64,000 bases of DNA from assembly GCF_003863355.1 (NCBI RefSeq), contig NZ_QQWG01000002.1, forward strand, positions 1 to 64,000, given 5' to 3'. The notes below the pieces were generated by a model, which had not been told where the DNA came from, did no database searches, and worked only from the letters and a program-made list of their open reading frames with translations. Made by a program: the position numbers and the translations under genes. This document shows, one piece after another, positions 56,348 to 64,000 of this stretch. The DNA is from Ancylomarina euxina. Lineage in GTDB: Bacteria > Bacteroidota > Bacteroidia > Bacteroidales > Marinifilaceae. How positions within the stretch are numbered: the first letter of the stretch is position 1; the number at the start of each line of letters is the position of its first letter.

Positions 56348-57118
56348 CTAGAATCTTAGATGTTTAACTGATTCTTTATTGTGCATAACCTCTTTTAGAG
56401 CATCGATTCCTGCTTGGATATGCCGATTCACATAACGGTCCGTAACAATGGCGTCGCTACTTTCAGTTTTTACTCCTGTGGAAATCATAGGTTGATCAGA
56501 AACTAAAAGGACAGCTCCTGATGGAATTTCGTTAAAAAAACCAACTGTAAATATGGTTGCAGTTTCCATATCAATTGCCATAGCACGGGTTTTAGCCAGA
56601 TACTTTTTAAAGCGCTCGTCAAATTCCCAAACTCTCTTGTTGGTCGTGAAAACGGTTCCTGTCCAATATTTAATATTTTTATCTGCAATAACCTGCGATA
56701 CGGCTCTTTGTAGACCGAATGCTGGTAATGCGGGTATTTCGGGTGGTAAGTAGTCATTAGATGTACCCTCACTTCTGATAGCTGCAATTGGTAGAATCAA
56801 ATCTCCAAGTTTATTTTTTTTCTTCAGCCCACCACACTTGCCCAAAAATAAGACACCTTTGGGTTTAATGGCACTGAGTAGATCCATTATAGTTGCGGCA
56901 TTAGGACTACCCATTCCAAAATTTATCATGGTTATACCGTCTGCTGACACATTTGGCATAGCCTTGTCTTCGCCAACAATTGAAACATTGTATTTTTCGG
57001 CAAAAATATCAAGATAGCTATTGAAGTTGGTTAAAAGAATATAGTTATCAAAATCTTCAAGTGAACGCCCTGTATAGCGGGTTAGCCAGTTCTTTACAAT
57101 TTCTTCTTTTGTCTTCAT
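56348..57118 (-). CDS. amn: AMP nucleosidase
   Basis: 256 residues of the short Bacteroidota-type AMP nucleosidase, in the nucleoside phosphorylase (PNP/UDP) superfamily. Motifs: INFGMGSPNAATIMDLL, VLFLGKCGGL, DLILPIAAIRSEGTSNDY, AIDMETATIFTVGF with the catalytic-site Glu, and LLVSDQPM. It splits AMP into adenine and ribose 5-phosphate and helps set the adenylate pool. It lacks the extra N-terminal domain of the E. coli enzyme. holA follows 24 bases downstream. Confidence 0.88.
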   Translation of the reverse strand: MKTKEEIVKNWLTRYTGRSLEDFDNYILLTNFNSYLDIFAEKYNVSIVGEDKAMPNVSADGITMINFGMGSPNAATIMDLLSAIKPKGVLFLGKCGGLKKKNKLGDLILPIAAIRSEGTSNDYLPPEIPALPAFGLQRAVSQVIADKNIKYWTGTVFTTNKRVWEFDERFKKYLAKTRAMAIDMETATIFTVGFFNEIPSGAVLLVSDQPMISTGVKTESSDAIVTDRYVNRHIQAGIDALKEVMHNKESVKHLRF

Positions 57119-57169
57119 GCGCTAATTAATTTGCTTCTCAGCTTTAGTGTGCTGCTAATTAAATCTGTT

Positions 57170-57177
57170 TATCTTTG
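57170..57177 (+). promoter_or_regulatory. -7 promoter element for the HsdR-N gene
   Basis: TATCTTTG matches TAnnTTTG and lies 21 bases before the start codon at 57199. Confidence 0.45.
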
Positions 57178-57198
57178 CTTTATCAATATAACTAAAAT

Positions 57199-57651
57199 AT
57201 GGAAAAGCTAAATCTACCTAGCTATAATTTTAATATAAAATTCGAAGGACAAAGAAAGCTAATTTTTGACAGTATTAGAAAGAAGTATGTTGTATTAACT
57301 GCTGAAGAGTGGGTGAGACAAAATTTTATTTCTTATTTGGTTGAAACGAAGAATTACCCGAAAGGTTTGATTGCTGTTGAAAAAAAGGTTGATGTCAATC
57401 GTATGCCTCAGCGCAGTGATATTGTCTTGTATAATAATAAGGCTATTCCTGTTATGATCGTGGAATGCAAAGCCTCGAGTGTGAAAATATCACAAGACAC
57501 ATTTAATCAGATTGCTCGTTATAATATGAAGTTACAGGTGCCTTACCTGGTTGTAACTAATGGTCTAAACCACTACTGTTGTCGTATCGATTACGATAAA
57601 AGCAGCTTTGAGTTTATTCCCGAAATTCCTGATTACAAAACATTAATATAG
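57199..57651 (+). CDS. Orphan HsdR N-terminal-type (HSDR_N_2) PD-(D/E)xK protein
   Basis: 150 residues, the whole protein being the nuclease-like domain of type I restriction R subunits. The PD-(D/E)xK residues are seen as D74 (QRSDIVLY), E89 and K91 (VECKAS), with a likely further Glu at E37 (TAEEWVRQ). No helicase domain, methylase or specificity subunit lies nearby, so it is not a restriction system here. Stand-alone copies are common in Bacteroidota and of unknown function; DNA repair is possible. It is convergent, with a 4-base gap, to a beta-barrel gene. Confidence 0.85.
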   Translation: MEKLNLPSYNFNIKFEGQRKLIFDSIRKKYVVLTAEEWVRQNFISYLVETKNYPKGLIAVEKKVDVNRMPQRSDIVLYNNKAIPVMIVECKASSVKISQDTFNQIARYNMKLQVPYLVVTNGLNHYCCRIDYDKSSFEFIPEIPDYKTLI

Positions 57652-57655
57652 CTGT

Positions 57656-58246
57656 CTAAAATTCTAATCCCAGATGCAAGGAGATGCGATTGTAGCTGTC
57701 GTAGTGTATTTCATTGTCTAAAGTATAAGTATTGTAGGCTTTGTGTTTAATTTTTTGATAACGATAACCTACAGAAAGGAGCAACTTGCTTGAAGGTCCT
57801 ATGGGAAATTTGATTCCCATACCAGGATTGATGAGCCAGCCTCCTTTTGAATCGAAATCAAGATTGGAGTACTGATAGTTGTGAGCCTCTCTATTTTCCA
57901 GACTAAAGCTATATCCCATATTGGTAAATGCAAAAATGTCAACATCGCCGTGTTTGATTGGATGTTCTAATCTTATAAAAACGGGCATCTGTGCTTCCTT
58001 AAAGCTTTCGTATCCTAATCCCAATCCCACCGAAAATTGATTTCTAAGTTGGTATGAAAAACTATACATTATGGAAAATGGTGCTTTATTTTGGTTGTTA
58101 CTACTCCCTAAAATAACCCCAGTCTGTAAGAGGTTTTTAATTGGAGAGGGACTTGTTTTTGTATTTTGACTTTCCTGCCCCAGACTTGTCGTTGCGATAA
58201 ATATACAAGCCATTAATATCTGTGTTTTTAAAAATCTATTTCCCAT
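57656..58246 (-). CDS. Putative outer-membrane beta-barrel protein
   Basis: 196 residues. A signal peptide (about 1-22, ending TTSLGQ) precedes alternating strands with Gly and aromatic residues (FSVGLGLGYESF, DIFAFTNMGYSF, LLLSVGYRYQ) and a C-terminal HLGLEF with the terminal Phe typical of outer-membrane barrels. It resembles the OmpW/porin-like 8-strand barrels of Bacteroidota. Function unknown. It is divergent from the LVIVD lipoprotein gene. Confidence 0.7.
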   Translation of the reverse strand: MGNRFLKTQILMACIFIATTSLGQESQNTKTSPSPIKNLLQTGVILGSSNNQNKAPFSIMYSFSYQLRNQFSVGLGLGYESFKEAQMPVFIRLEHPIKHGDVDIFAFTNMGYSFSLENREAHNYQYSNLDFDSKGGWLINPGMGIKFPIGPSSKLLLSVGYRYQKIKHKAYNTYTLDNEIHYDSYNRISLHLGLEF

Positions 58247-58284
58247 AATAGTTATTTGTTTTTTCTAAAGATGGGATGATAATG

Positions 58285-58318
58285 AAAAGGTTGCGTCTTA
58301 AACGCAACCTTTTTTTAA
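58285..58318. terminator. Terminator-like hairpin between divergent genes
   Basis: A perfect 11-bp stem (AAAGGTTGCGT/ACGCAACCTTT, loop CTTAA) with seven Ts on the plus side. It lies between the divergent barrel gene and the LVIVD gene, so it cannot end either; it may be an attenuator in the leader of the LVIVD gene or stop antisense transcripts. Confidence 0.6.
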
Positions 58319-58345
58319 ACTCTGCATCATACTTACAAATCATAA

Positions 58346-59614
58346 ATGCTTTATATCATGAACAACATAATTAAGCTAAGTTTTTTAATGCTTATTTCAA
58401 TCACATTTGCATCTTGTGAAGATAAGCTTGAAGAGAAATATCACGTTAACTCACCGATATATCTCAGTTATGAAGATTTAAGATCTTCTGTGAAAACAGA
58501 AGGTTCACGTGAATTTGAATCACCTGGTAAGATCTATTTTAAAGACAACTACATTTTTGTCAACGAATATCTAAAAGGAATTCATATTATTGATAATAGT
58601 GATCCCAGAAATCCAGTCAATTTATCTTTTCTTAATGTTCCGGGAAATGTTGATATCGCTATAAAAGGTCATTCTCTTTATGTTGATAGCTATACCGATT
58701 TAGTTGTTCTGGATATTAAGGATTTAAGTGATATAAAAGAACGACAGCGATTCAATAATTACATGGGCTATATGCTGCCTCCAACCGGAAATACGCTTCG
58801 ATACGATAATATAGATGAAACAAAAGGGGTTATAATTGGCTGGGAAACCAAGCGTGTAACCATTGAAGTGGAGCAACCAGATGAATTCTACCCCTGTTAT
58901 GATGGAGTAAACGTTTCCAACGCTTCCAAAAGTCCGGGAATCAGTAACAGTACAACGGGTACTGCTGGATCAATGGCTCGATTCATATTAAACAATGATG
59001 CCTTGTATGTCTTGAAAAATGAATATCAGCTTACTGTTTATGATATTAGTGATGTAAATTCAATGACTCACAGTGGTGATTTCTATGTAGGGTGGATGAT
59101 GGAGACCCTTTTTATTAGTGAAAATCGACTCTTTATTGGTGGTCAAAATGGAATGAATATCTATGATCTTAGCTCACCATACTCGCCTGAGTTTATCAGC
59201 AATTATAATCATTTTAGAGGTTGCGATCCAGTAGTGGTGGAGAATAATACTGCCTATGTTACAATTCGTTCTGGTAATACTTGTGGTCAGAATCAAAATG
59301 TGTTGGATGTGGTCGATCTCACTGATATAAATTTACCAAAGCAAATAAAATCCTATCAAATGACAGAACCTTATGGTTTAGGAATAGACAATTCCATTCT
59401 TTTTGTTTGTGATGGAAGTGCAGGTTTAAAAATATTTGACGCAGATGACCCCTTAACAATTACTCAACATGTTTTGGCTCTATATCCCGATATTAGTGCT
59501 TTCGACGTGATTCCACTTGGCGATTTGCTTATTTGTATTGGTAGCGATGGCCTCTTTCAATATGATTACAGTGACATTGAAAATATCGAATTATTAAGCA
59601 CAATAGAACTTTAA
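58346..59614 (+). CDS. LVIVD-repeat lipoprotein
   Basis: 422 residues. A lipobox follows the hydrophobic segment (SFLMLISITFASC), so the protein is lipid-anchored; the second Met (58358, MNNIIKL) may be the true start. The body is a beta-propeller of LVIVD-type repeats: units of about 40 residues such as GIHIIDNSDPRNPVNLSFL, LVVLDIKDLSDI, LTVYDISDVNSM, MNIYDLSSPYSP and LKIFDADDPLTI. The family is common in Bacteroidota surface lipoproteins; a ligand or role is unknown. It is a single gene ended by a strong terminator. Confidence 0.85.
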   Translation: MLYIMNNIIKLSFLMLISITFASCEDKLEEKYHVNSPIYLSYEDLRSSVKTEGSREFESPGKIYFKDNYIFVNEYLKGIHIIDNSDPRNPVNLSFLNVPGNVDIAIKGHSLYVDSYTDLVVLDIKDLSDIKERQRFNNYMGYMLPPTGNTLRYDNIDETKGVIIGWETKRVTIEVEQPDEFYPCYDGVNVSNASKSPGISNSTTGTAGSMARFILNNDALYVLKNEYQLTVYDISDVNSMTHSGDFYVGWMMETLFISENRLFIGGQNGMNIYDLSSPYSPEFISNYNHFRGCDPVVVENNTAYVTIRSGNTCGQNQNVLDVVDLTDINLPKQIKSYQMTEPYGLGIDNSILFVCDGSAGLKIFDADDPLTITQHVLALYPDISAFDVIPLGDLLICIGSDGLFQYDYSDIENIELLSTIEL

Positions 59615-59617
59615 AAA

Positions 59618-59657
59618 CAAAACGGATTACTGATTATAATATCAGTAATCCGTTTTG
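59618..59657. terminator. Bidirectional terminator
   Basis: A long perfect stem of about 17 bp (CAAAACGGATTACTGAT and its complement, 6-base loop) between the convergent LVIVD and YhcH-like genes. Confidence 0.9.
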
Positions 59658-59680
59658 TAATATGAATTGAAATTTGAAGA

Positions 59681-60127
59681 TTAAATGCGCACTTTCACCA
59701 CCACTTTTCGAACTTTTGAGATTTGGTTAAGCCCGACACACGGCATGTGTAGATCATCTGGGAAAAAGATACCAAAAACAGCTTGATCGAATTTAAACAA
59801 AGTTGAATCGCCTTTGTAGAAAGCATAATCGCCCTCGTCATTTCTCACTTCAAGTTCTTGATTAGTCTTAGATGTAAGCCCAATATGTTCTTCTCCAGCA
59901 ATAAGATATTGAATATCGATGTATTTGCTGTGGCCCTCTAGTTTGCAATCTTCAATTTTTCTGGTGTTGTATTCCTGAACCATTGCAAAAACATCATCAC
60001 CTTCAATTTGATAAGTCCCCAAATCTATTTTAGAAAAATCTGAATTGTTAATGTATTCAATTCCTTTAGCCAGTCTGTCACTTAAATTTTTATAAATATT
60101 TAAGTTTTCAATTTTATCTATTATCAT
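59681..60127 (-). CDS. YhcH/YjgK/YiaL (DUF386) family protein
   Basis: 148 residues with the family features ISKI-like DLGTYQIEGDDVFAMVQEY, EGHSKYIDIQYLIAGEE and the C-terminal FGIFFPDDLHMPC. The family has a jelly-roll cupin-like fold and is linked to sugar (sialic acid, galactoside) metabolism; the conserved His and Glu residues may bind a metal. No sugar genes are nearby, so the substrate is not indicated here. It is transcribed alone. Confidence 0.88.
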   Translation of the reverse strand: MIIDKIENLNIYKNLSDRLAKGIEYINNSDFSKIDLGTYQIEGDDVFAMVQEYNTRKIEDCKLEGHSKYIDIQYLIAGEEHIGLTSKTNQELEVRNDEGDYAFYKGDSTLFKFDQAVFGIFFPDDLHMPCVGLNQISKVRKVVVKVRI

Positions 60128-60210
60128 TTTACATTTTTATTGAAAAGAAGAGTGTTTGTTATTTTATAGCTTTCGCCGCCAAACTTATCAAATTTATTCT
60201 AATGAAATAA

Positions 60211-60230
60211 GGCTGCCCATTTGGGCAGCC
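60211..60230 (-). terminator. Hairpin downstream of the small Lys-rich gene
   Basis: GGCTGCCCA-TT-TGGGCAGCC is a perfect 9-bp stem 70 bases past the stop codon of the 34-residue gene. The T run on the minus strand is short (TTATTTC). Confidence 0.6.
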
Positions 60231-60299
60231 CTATTTATTCCTATTTATTGCCATTGTATTTTCATAGGCAAGAGTATTAGCTTTTTTTAAAGAAAAAAA

Positions 60300-60404
60300 T
60301 TATGCCTTTTTAGCTTTTTTCTCTCTTTTTTCCGCCTTTTTTTCTTTTGCAGTTTTAAGAGGCTCTTTTTTCTCGCTCTTTTTTGCGTCTTGAGACTTTG
60401 CCAT
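60300..60404 (-). CDS. Small Lys-rich protein, 34 residues
   Basis: The ATG at 60404-60402 opens a 34-codon frame ending in TAA at 60302-60300. The product begins MAKSQDAKKSEKKEPLKTA and continues with KEKKAEKREKK-type basic repeats; 17 of the 34 residues are Lys. Similar very short MAKS..KKE..PLKTAKEKKA proteins are, as I recall, conserved in Bacteroidota and are often missed by gene callers. The charge suggests binding to nucleic acid or ribosomes. A terminator-like hairpin lies after it. It is supported by pattern and memory only. Confidence 0.6.
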   Translation of the reverse strand: MAKSQDAKKSEKKEPLKTAKEKKAEKREKKAKKA

Positions 60405-60639
60405 GATCTTATATTTTAAAAGTTAGTTTTAAGTTTCTCATTTAAGAGGTTGACTTTTCATTTAAATATAAAATTACATATTTATCTTAAACTATTTAAA
60501 TTTATTAGAACAATAGTTTCGCTTATGTTATTTGTTTAAGTATTAGTAAAAGCGTGTCAGTTCCTGATAGAATATACTAAAAATAAGTTATGCCTTCTCG
60601 ATAAGCTGTGAGGAATTTAGGACCTGTAAAAAACCTCTT

Positions 60640-60672
60640 AAATACAAAAGGCTGCCCCGAGGGACAGCCTTT
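60640..60672 (-). terminator. Terminator of ppdK
   Basis: An 8-bp stem (AAAGGCTG/CAGCCTTT) extendable with CCC/GGG in the loop lies 25 bases after the ppdK stop codon. Confidence 0.75.
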
Positions 60673-60696
60673 CTATATATTGAGAATGTAATTCTC

Positions 60697-63417
60697 TTAG
60701 TTTTGCTTCAAGTTAGCTTGAGCAGCAGCTAAACGTGCGATTGGCACACGGAAAGGAGAACAAGAAACGTAATCCATACCAACTGAGTTACAGAACTCAA
60801 CTGAAGATGGCTCACCACCGTGCTCACCACAGATACCTAATTTGATATCAGGACGAGTAGATTTTCCTTTTTCACAACCCATACGTACCAATTGACCGAT
60901 ACCTTCTTGATCTAATACTTGGAAAGGATCATGCTTAAGGATACCTTTTTCAATATAGATAGGTAAGAATTTACCCGCATCGTCACGAGAATAACCGAAT
61001 CCCATTTGAGTCAAGTCATTTGTTCCGAAAGAGAAGAATTCTGCATATTCAGCAATTTGATCAGCTGTAAGAGCAGCACGAGGAATCTCAATCATAGTAC
61101 CTACTAAGAAATCAACTTCGATACCTTTCTCAGCGAATACTGCAGCAGCAGTTTCTCTGATGATCTCTTCCTGCATTTTGAATTCTTTTAAAGTTCCGAT
61201 TAATGGAACCATAATCTCTGGCTTAGGAGAAAGACCTTTAGCTTTAAGATCACAAGCAGCTTCGATAATAGCACGAGCTTGCATCTCTGTAATCTCTGGG
61301 TAAGTATTACCTAGACGACAACCACGGTGACCCAGCATTGGGTTAAACTCGTGAAGAGACTCAACTTTAGCTTTAACGATAGATACATCGATACCTAATT
61401 TTTCAGCCATCTCAATTTGAGAAGCATCATCGTTAGGAGTAAACTCGTGCAATGGTGGATCCAGTAAACGAATAGTTACACCAAAACCGTCCATAGCTTC
61501 AAGAATTCCAGAGAAATCTTCTCTCTGAACAGGAAGTAATTTAGCTAAAGCAGCCTTACGTCCTTCAACATTTTCAGCAAGAATCATTTCACGCATCTTC
61601 CAGATCTTATCGCCTTCGAAGAACATGTGCTCTGTACGACATAGACCAATACCTTTAGCACCGAAATCACGAGCAGTTTGAGCATCAGCAGGCGTATCAG
61701 CGTTTGTACGAACGTACATACGAGTGTTGTTCTCTGCAAGATCCATCAATTTACCAAAATCACCATCTAATGAAGGAGTGATTGTAGCAACTTTACCTTC
61801 GTAAACTTTACCAGTAGTACCGTTCAATGAGATAAAATCACCTTCGTTATAAGCAACACCATTGATAGTCATTGATTTTCCTGTTACTAGAACTCCAGCA
61901 GCAGAAGAAATACAACATTTACCCATACCACGAGCAACTACAGCAGCGTGAGAAGTCATACCACCACGCTCAGTCAAAATACCTTCAGCAGCATACATAC
62001 CTTTCAAGTCTTCTGGAGAAGTCTCGCGACGTACTAAAATTACTTTTTTACCTTCAGCAGCCCATTCTTCAGCAGCAGTTGCAGAGAATACGATTTGTCC
62101 TGTAGCAGCACCTGGAGAAGCTGGAAGACCTTTAGAAAGTTCAACAGCAGAATCAATTGCAGATTGCTCGAATACTGGGTGAAGTAACTCATCCAATTTG
62201 TTAGGCTCTTGACGTAAGATTGCAGTTTTCTCATCAATCATACCTTGCTCTAACATATCAACAGCCATTTTTACCATAGCTGCACCAGTACGCTTACCAG
62301 AACGAGTTTGCAACATCCAAAGCTTACCATCCTGAATGGTGAACTCCATATCTTGCATATCTGAATAGTGATCTTCAAGTTTTTGTTGAATTGTATTCAA
62401 TTCGTTGTATAATTCTGGCATAGCCTCTTCCATAGAAAGGAATTCAGCTTTACGAACTTCTTCAGAAGTACCGTTACGCTCAGCCCAACGAAGTGAACCA
62501 ATAGTTGTAATTTCAAGAGGAGTACGAACACCAGACACAACATCTTCACCTTGTGCGTTGATCAAATACTCACCGTTGAATTGGTCTTCGCCAGTAGCAG
62601 CATCACGAGAGAAACAAACTCCTGTAGCAGAAGTATCACCCATGTTACCATAAACCATAGCTTGTACGTTTACAGCAGTACCCCACTCAGATGGAATGTT
62701 TTCCATACGACGGTAAAGGATTGCACGCTCAGTATTCCAAGAATCGAATACAGCACATACAGAACCCCAAAGTTGATCCCAAGGGTTAGTAGGGAAGTCA
62801 ACACCAGCGTGCTCGCGTACAACTGCTTTGTAACCTTCAACAAGATTCTTAAGGTCTTCAACAGTTAGTTCAGTATCAACCTTGTATCCTTTAGCTGCTT
62901 TTAATTCGTCAAGAACAACCTCGAATGGGTTATGATGTCCTTCTTCAGCCTCAACACCCATAACTACGTCACCATACATGTGGATGAAACGACGATATGA
63001 ATCGTAAGCAAATTTTTCGTTTCCTGATTTTTCAGCAATAATTTTTACTGTATCATCATTCATACCAAGGTTAAGAACAGTGTTCATCATACCTGGCATA
63101 GAAGCACGAGCTCCAGAACGAACTGATAATAACAATGGGAATGATCCATCCTTAGCATCAAATTTAGCGTTCATAGCTTCTTCAGTAGCTTTTACAGCTG
63201 CTTCAACTTGCTCTTTAATCATTGCTACAACAGCATCTTTTCCAAGATTGTTGTAATCAGTACAAACTTCAGTAGTGATAGTGAAACCTGCAGGAACAGG
63301 AACACCAATTAGGTTCATTTCAGCAAGGTTAGCACCTTTACCTCCAAGCAAATTCTTCATGTCTGCTTTACCTTCGGCCTTACCGTCACCAAAAGTATAA
63401 ACGTACTTCATACTCAT
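60697..63417 (-). CDS. ppdK: Pyruvate, phosphate dikinase
   Basis: 906 residues. The N-terminal ATP-grasp nucleotide-binding part includes LLGGKGANLAEM and SVRSGARASMPGMMNTVLNLG (here in two pieces, SVRSGARASMPG and MMNTVLNLG); the swivelling His domain has the catalytic His in GGMTSHAAVVARGMG (near residue 500); the C-terminal PEP/pyruvate barrel has GTNDLTQM, GIGLCRTEHMF and LGICGEHGG. It interconverts pyruvate, ATP and phosphate with phosphoenolpyruvate, AMP and diphosphate, giving PEP for gluconeogenesis or, in anaerobes, pyruvate with ATP. It is transcribed alone from an upstream promoter element. Confidence 0.97.
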   Translation of the reverse strand: MSMKYVYTFGDGKAEGKADMKNLLGGKGANLAEMNLIGVPVPAGFTITTEVCTDYNNLGKDAVVAMIKEQVEAAVKATEEAMNAKFDAKDGSFPLLLSVRSGARASMPGMMNTVLNLGMNDDTVKIIAEKSGNEKFAYDSYRRFIHMYGDVVMGVEAEEGHHNPFEVVLDELKAAKGYKVDTELTVEDLKNLVEGYKAVVREHAGVDFPTNPWDQLWGSVCAVFDSWNTERAILYRRMENIPSEWGTAVNVQAMVYGNMGDTSATGVCFSRDAATGEDQFNGEYLINAQGEDVVSGVRTPLEITTIGSLRWAERNGTSEEVRKAEFLSMEEAMPELYNELNTIQQKLEDHYSDMQDMEFTIQDGKLWMLQTRSGKRTGAAMVKMAVDMLEQGMIDEKTAILRQEPNKLDELLHPVFEQSAIDSAVELSKGLPASPGAATGQIVFSATAAEEWAAEGKKVILVRRETSPEDLKGMYAAEGILTERGGMTSHAAVVARGMGKCCISSAAGVLVTGKSMTINGVAYNEGDFISLNGTTGKVYEGKVATITPSLDGDFGKLMDLAENNTRMYVRTNADTPADAQTARDFGAKGIGLCRTEHMFFEGDKIWKMREMILAENVEGRKAALAKLLPVQREDFSGILEAMDGFGVTIRLLDPPLHEFTPNDDASQIEMAEKLGIDVSIVKAKVESLHEFNPMLGHRGCRLGNTYPEITEMQARAIIEAACDLKAKGLSPKPEIMVPLIGTLKEFKMQEEIIRETAAAVFAEKGIEVDFLVGTMIEIPRAALTADQIAEYAEFFSFGTNDLTQMGFGYSRDDAGKFLPIYIEKGILKHDPFQVLDQEGIGQLVRMGCEKGKSTRPDIKLGICGEHGGEPSSVEFCNSVGMDYVSCSPFRVPIARLAAAQANLKQN

Positions 63418-63554
63418 AATTATCGCTTTTTAGTTTTAATGTTATTCTGCTTTCTCAACTAAAGCATTCAATAACAATTATATATTAACTTATAATATTC
63501 TAGATCTTAAATTTACAAGGCTTTTTGTTTGTAGTCGGACTTGAAAATTGTACA

Positions 63555-63562
63555 CAAAAGTA
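63555..63562 (-). promoter_or_regulatory. -7 promoter element for ppdK
   Basis: On the minus strand TACTTTTG matches TAnnTTTG exactly. It would give a leader of roughly 130 bases. No good -33 element is visible. Confidence 0.45.
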
Positions 63563-63689
63563 ATGTTCTTTTCTTTAAAATAAAAGCTATAAGCTGACAA
63601 TCTAACTGTCTTTTTTCAAATGATTTAGACTTTCTTTTTTCAAACGTTTGCAGGGCTTTAAATTCCTTTTTTTCATCATCATACACACG

Positions 63690-63716
63690 AAAAAAGCCGA
63701 TCGATCGATCAGCTTT
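63690..63716 (-). terminator. Terminator of the dihydroorotate-dehydrogenase-like gene
   Basis: A stem AAAGC-C-GATC / GATC-A-GCTTT (one mismatch, loop GATC) followed on the minus strand by a T run, 20 bases after the stop codon at 63737. Confidence 0.7.
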
Positions 63717-63736
63717 GTACCTGTTTAATCGTTAAA

Positions 63737-64000
63737 CTAGCGCATGGGATATTTGTTGATGATTTCTTCGGGTTTTAATAAAAAATCCAGATATTGAGCA
63801 CGATAATAGATGTCGGAGGATTTTAATTCGTTAGCAGAAAGTTTGCCTTTAAATTCATTAATAGACTTATAACCTTTAGTGTCCATCCAGTTTTCAAGCT
63901 CAGCTAGAACTTCTGCAATATAAGAAGGTTGGTTTTTGTAAATGGCACTTACCATTTGAACAACATCGGCTCCACTTAAAAGCATCTGAATAATATCTTC
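63737..64000 (-). CDS. Dihydroorotate-dehydrogenase-like protein, C-terminal part
   Basis: The reading frame is open to the window edge; 87 C-terminal codons are visible (an internal Met at 63985 is not the start). The part EDIIQMLLSGADVVQMVSAI is the FMN/phosphate-binding end of a beta/alpha barrel, and WMDTKGYKSINEFKGKLS followed by DIYYRAQYLDFL is typical of the stand-alone dihydroorotate-dehydrogenase-like proteins of Bacteroidota rather than of canonical PyrD. The substrate is unknown. The N-terminal part is outside the window. Confidence 0.72.
   Translation of the reverse strand, partial: EDIIQMLLSGADVVQMVSAIYKNQPSYIAEVLAELENWMDTKGYKSINEFKGKLSANELKSSDIYYRAQYLDFLLKPEEIINKYPMR

Larger units (their letters stand above)
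63418..63736. other. Intergenic region upstream of ppdK
   Basis: About 320 AT-rich bases holding the ppdK promoter element (63555-63562) and the terminator of the next minus-strand gene (63690-63716), both listed. No gene seen. The ppdK leader would be about 130 bases. Confidence 0.6.

Noticed and set aside
57199-57651. Type I restriction-modification system
   Set aside because: Only the isolated R-subunit N-terminal domain is present; there is no helicase, methylase or specificity gene in the surroundings.

Overview
The window is about 64 kb of AT-rich chromosome from a member of the Bacteroidota. Four things support this: type IX secretion (T9SS) cargo with gliding-motility C-terminal domains paired with PorP/SprF proteins, promoters of the Bacteroidota type (TTTG, about 19 bases, TAnnTTTG), little use of strong Shine-Dalgarno sites, and the gene families present (LytTR/His_kinase pair, NfeD-FloA, pyruvate phosphate dikinase, CbiZ). 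The mix suggests a marine, probably anaerobic or facultative member of the Marinilabiliales/Marinifilaceae type; the genus cannot be fixed from sequence alone.

Layout. 1-182: broken mobile DNA, the left end of an IS3-family element (orfA on the minus strand, cut by the window edge) abutting the 3' end of a group II intron. 655-11692: a 3299-residue Ig-repeat T9SS surface protein followed by a PorP/SprF partner. 11754-17707 (minus): an unknown protein, yaaA, a secreted S9 peptidase and an RlmD-type rRNA methyltransferase. 17910-27426: housekeeping genes (ABC-F ATPase, pnp, rpsO, gcvP, bcp, recA). 27607-29733: a lipoprotein S9 peptidase. 30051-33433: a tight four-gene operon (SPOR-repeat protein, ClpS, NfeD, flotillin FloA). 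33635-34286: one tRNA-Ser(GCT) and four identical tRNA-Pro(TGG), each Pro copy with its own terminator-like hairpin.

34469-41679: a TlpA-like thioredoxin, a TetR-like regulator, a dihydrouridine synthase, cobalamin salvage genes (cbiZ, a P-loop protein, cobQ), a small protein of unknown function in front of bioB, and a DUF1289 protein; two short tandem-repeat tracts lie at gene ends here. 41757-44262 (minus): lipoprotein, histidine kinase and LytTR regulator with overlapping ends. 44751-51231: pruA, an NhaC-type antiporter with an extra N-terminal domain, YqgE, and a rhomboid/HAD/class IV aminotransferase operon. 51293-55193 (minus): a second T9SS cassette (CHU_C-tailed protein, PorP/SprF, OmpA-family protein). 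55322-64000: holA, AMP nucleosidase, an orphan HsdR-N nuclease-fold protein, a beta-barrel protein, an LVIVD-repeat lipoprotein, YhcH, a 34-residue Lys-rich protein, ppdK, and the C-terminal end of a dihydroorotate-dehydrogenase-like protein.

Most of the window is ordinary core genome. I see no CRISPR array, prophage, defence island or secondary-metabolite cluster. The points most worth a second look are the nested mobile-element scar at the left edge, the giant Ig-array protein, the BioB lacking the usual arginine cluster ligand together with its small upstream partner, the tRNA-Pro tandem array, and the SPOR-ClpS-NfeD-FloA operon.
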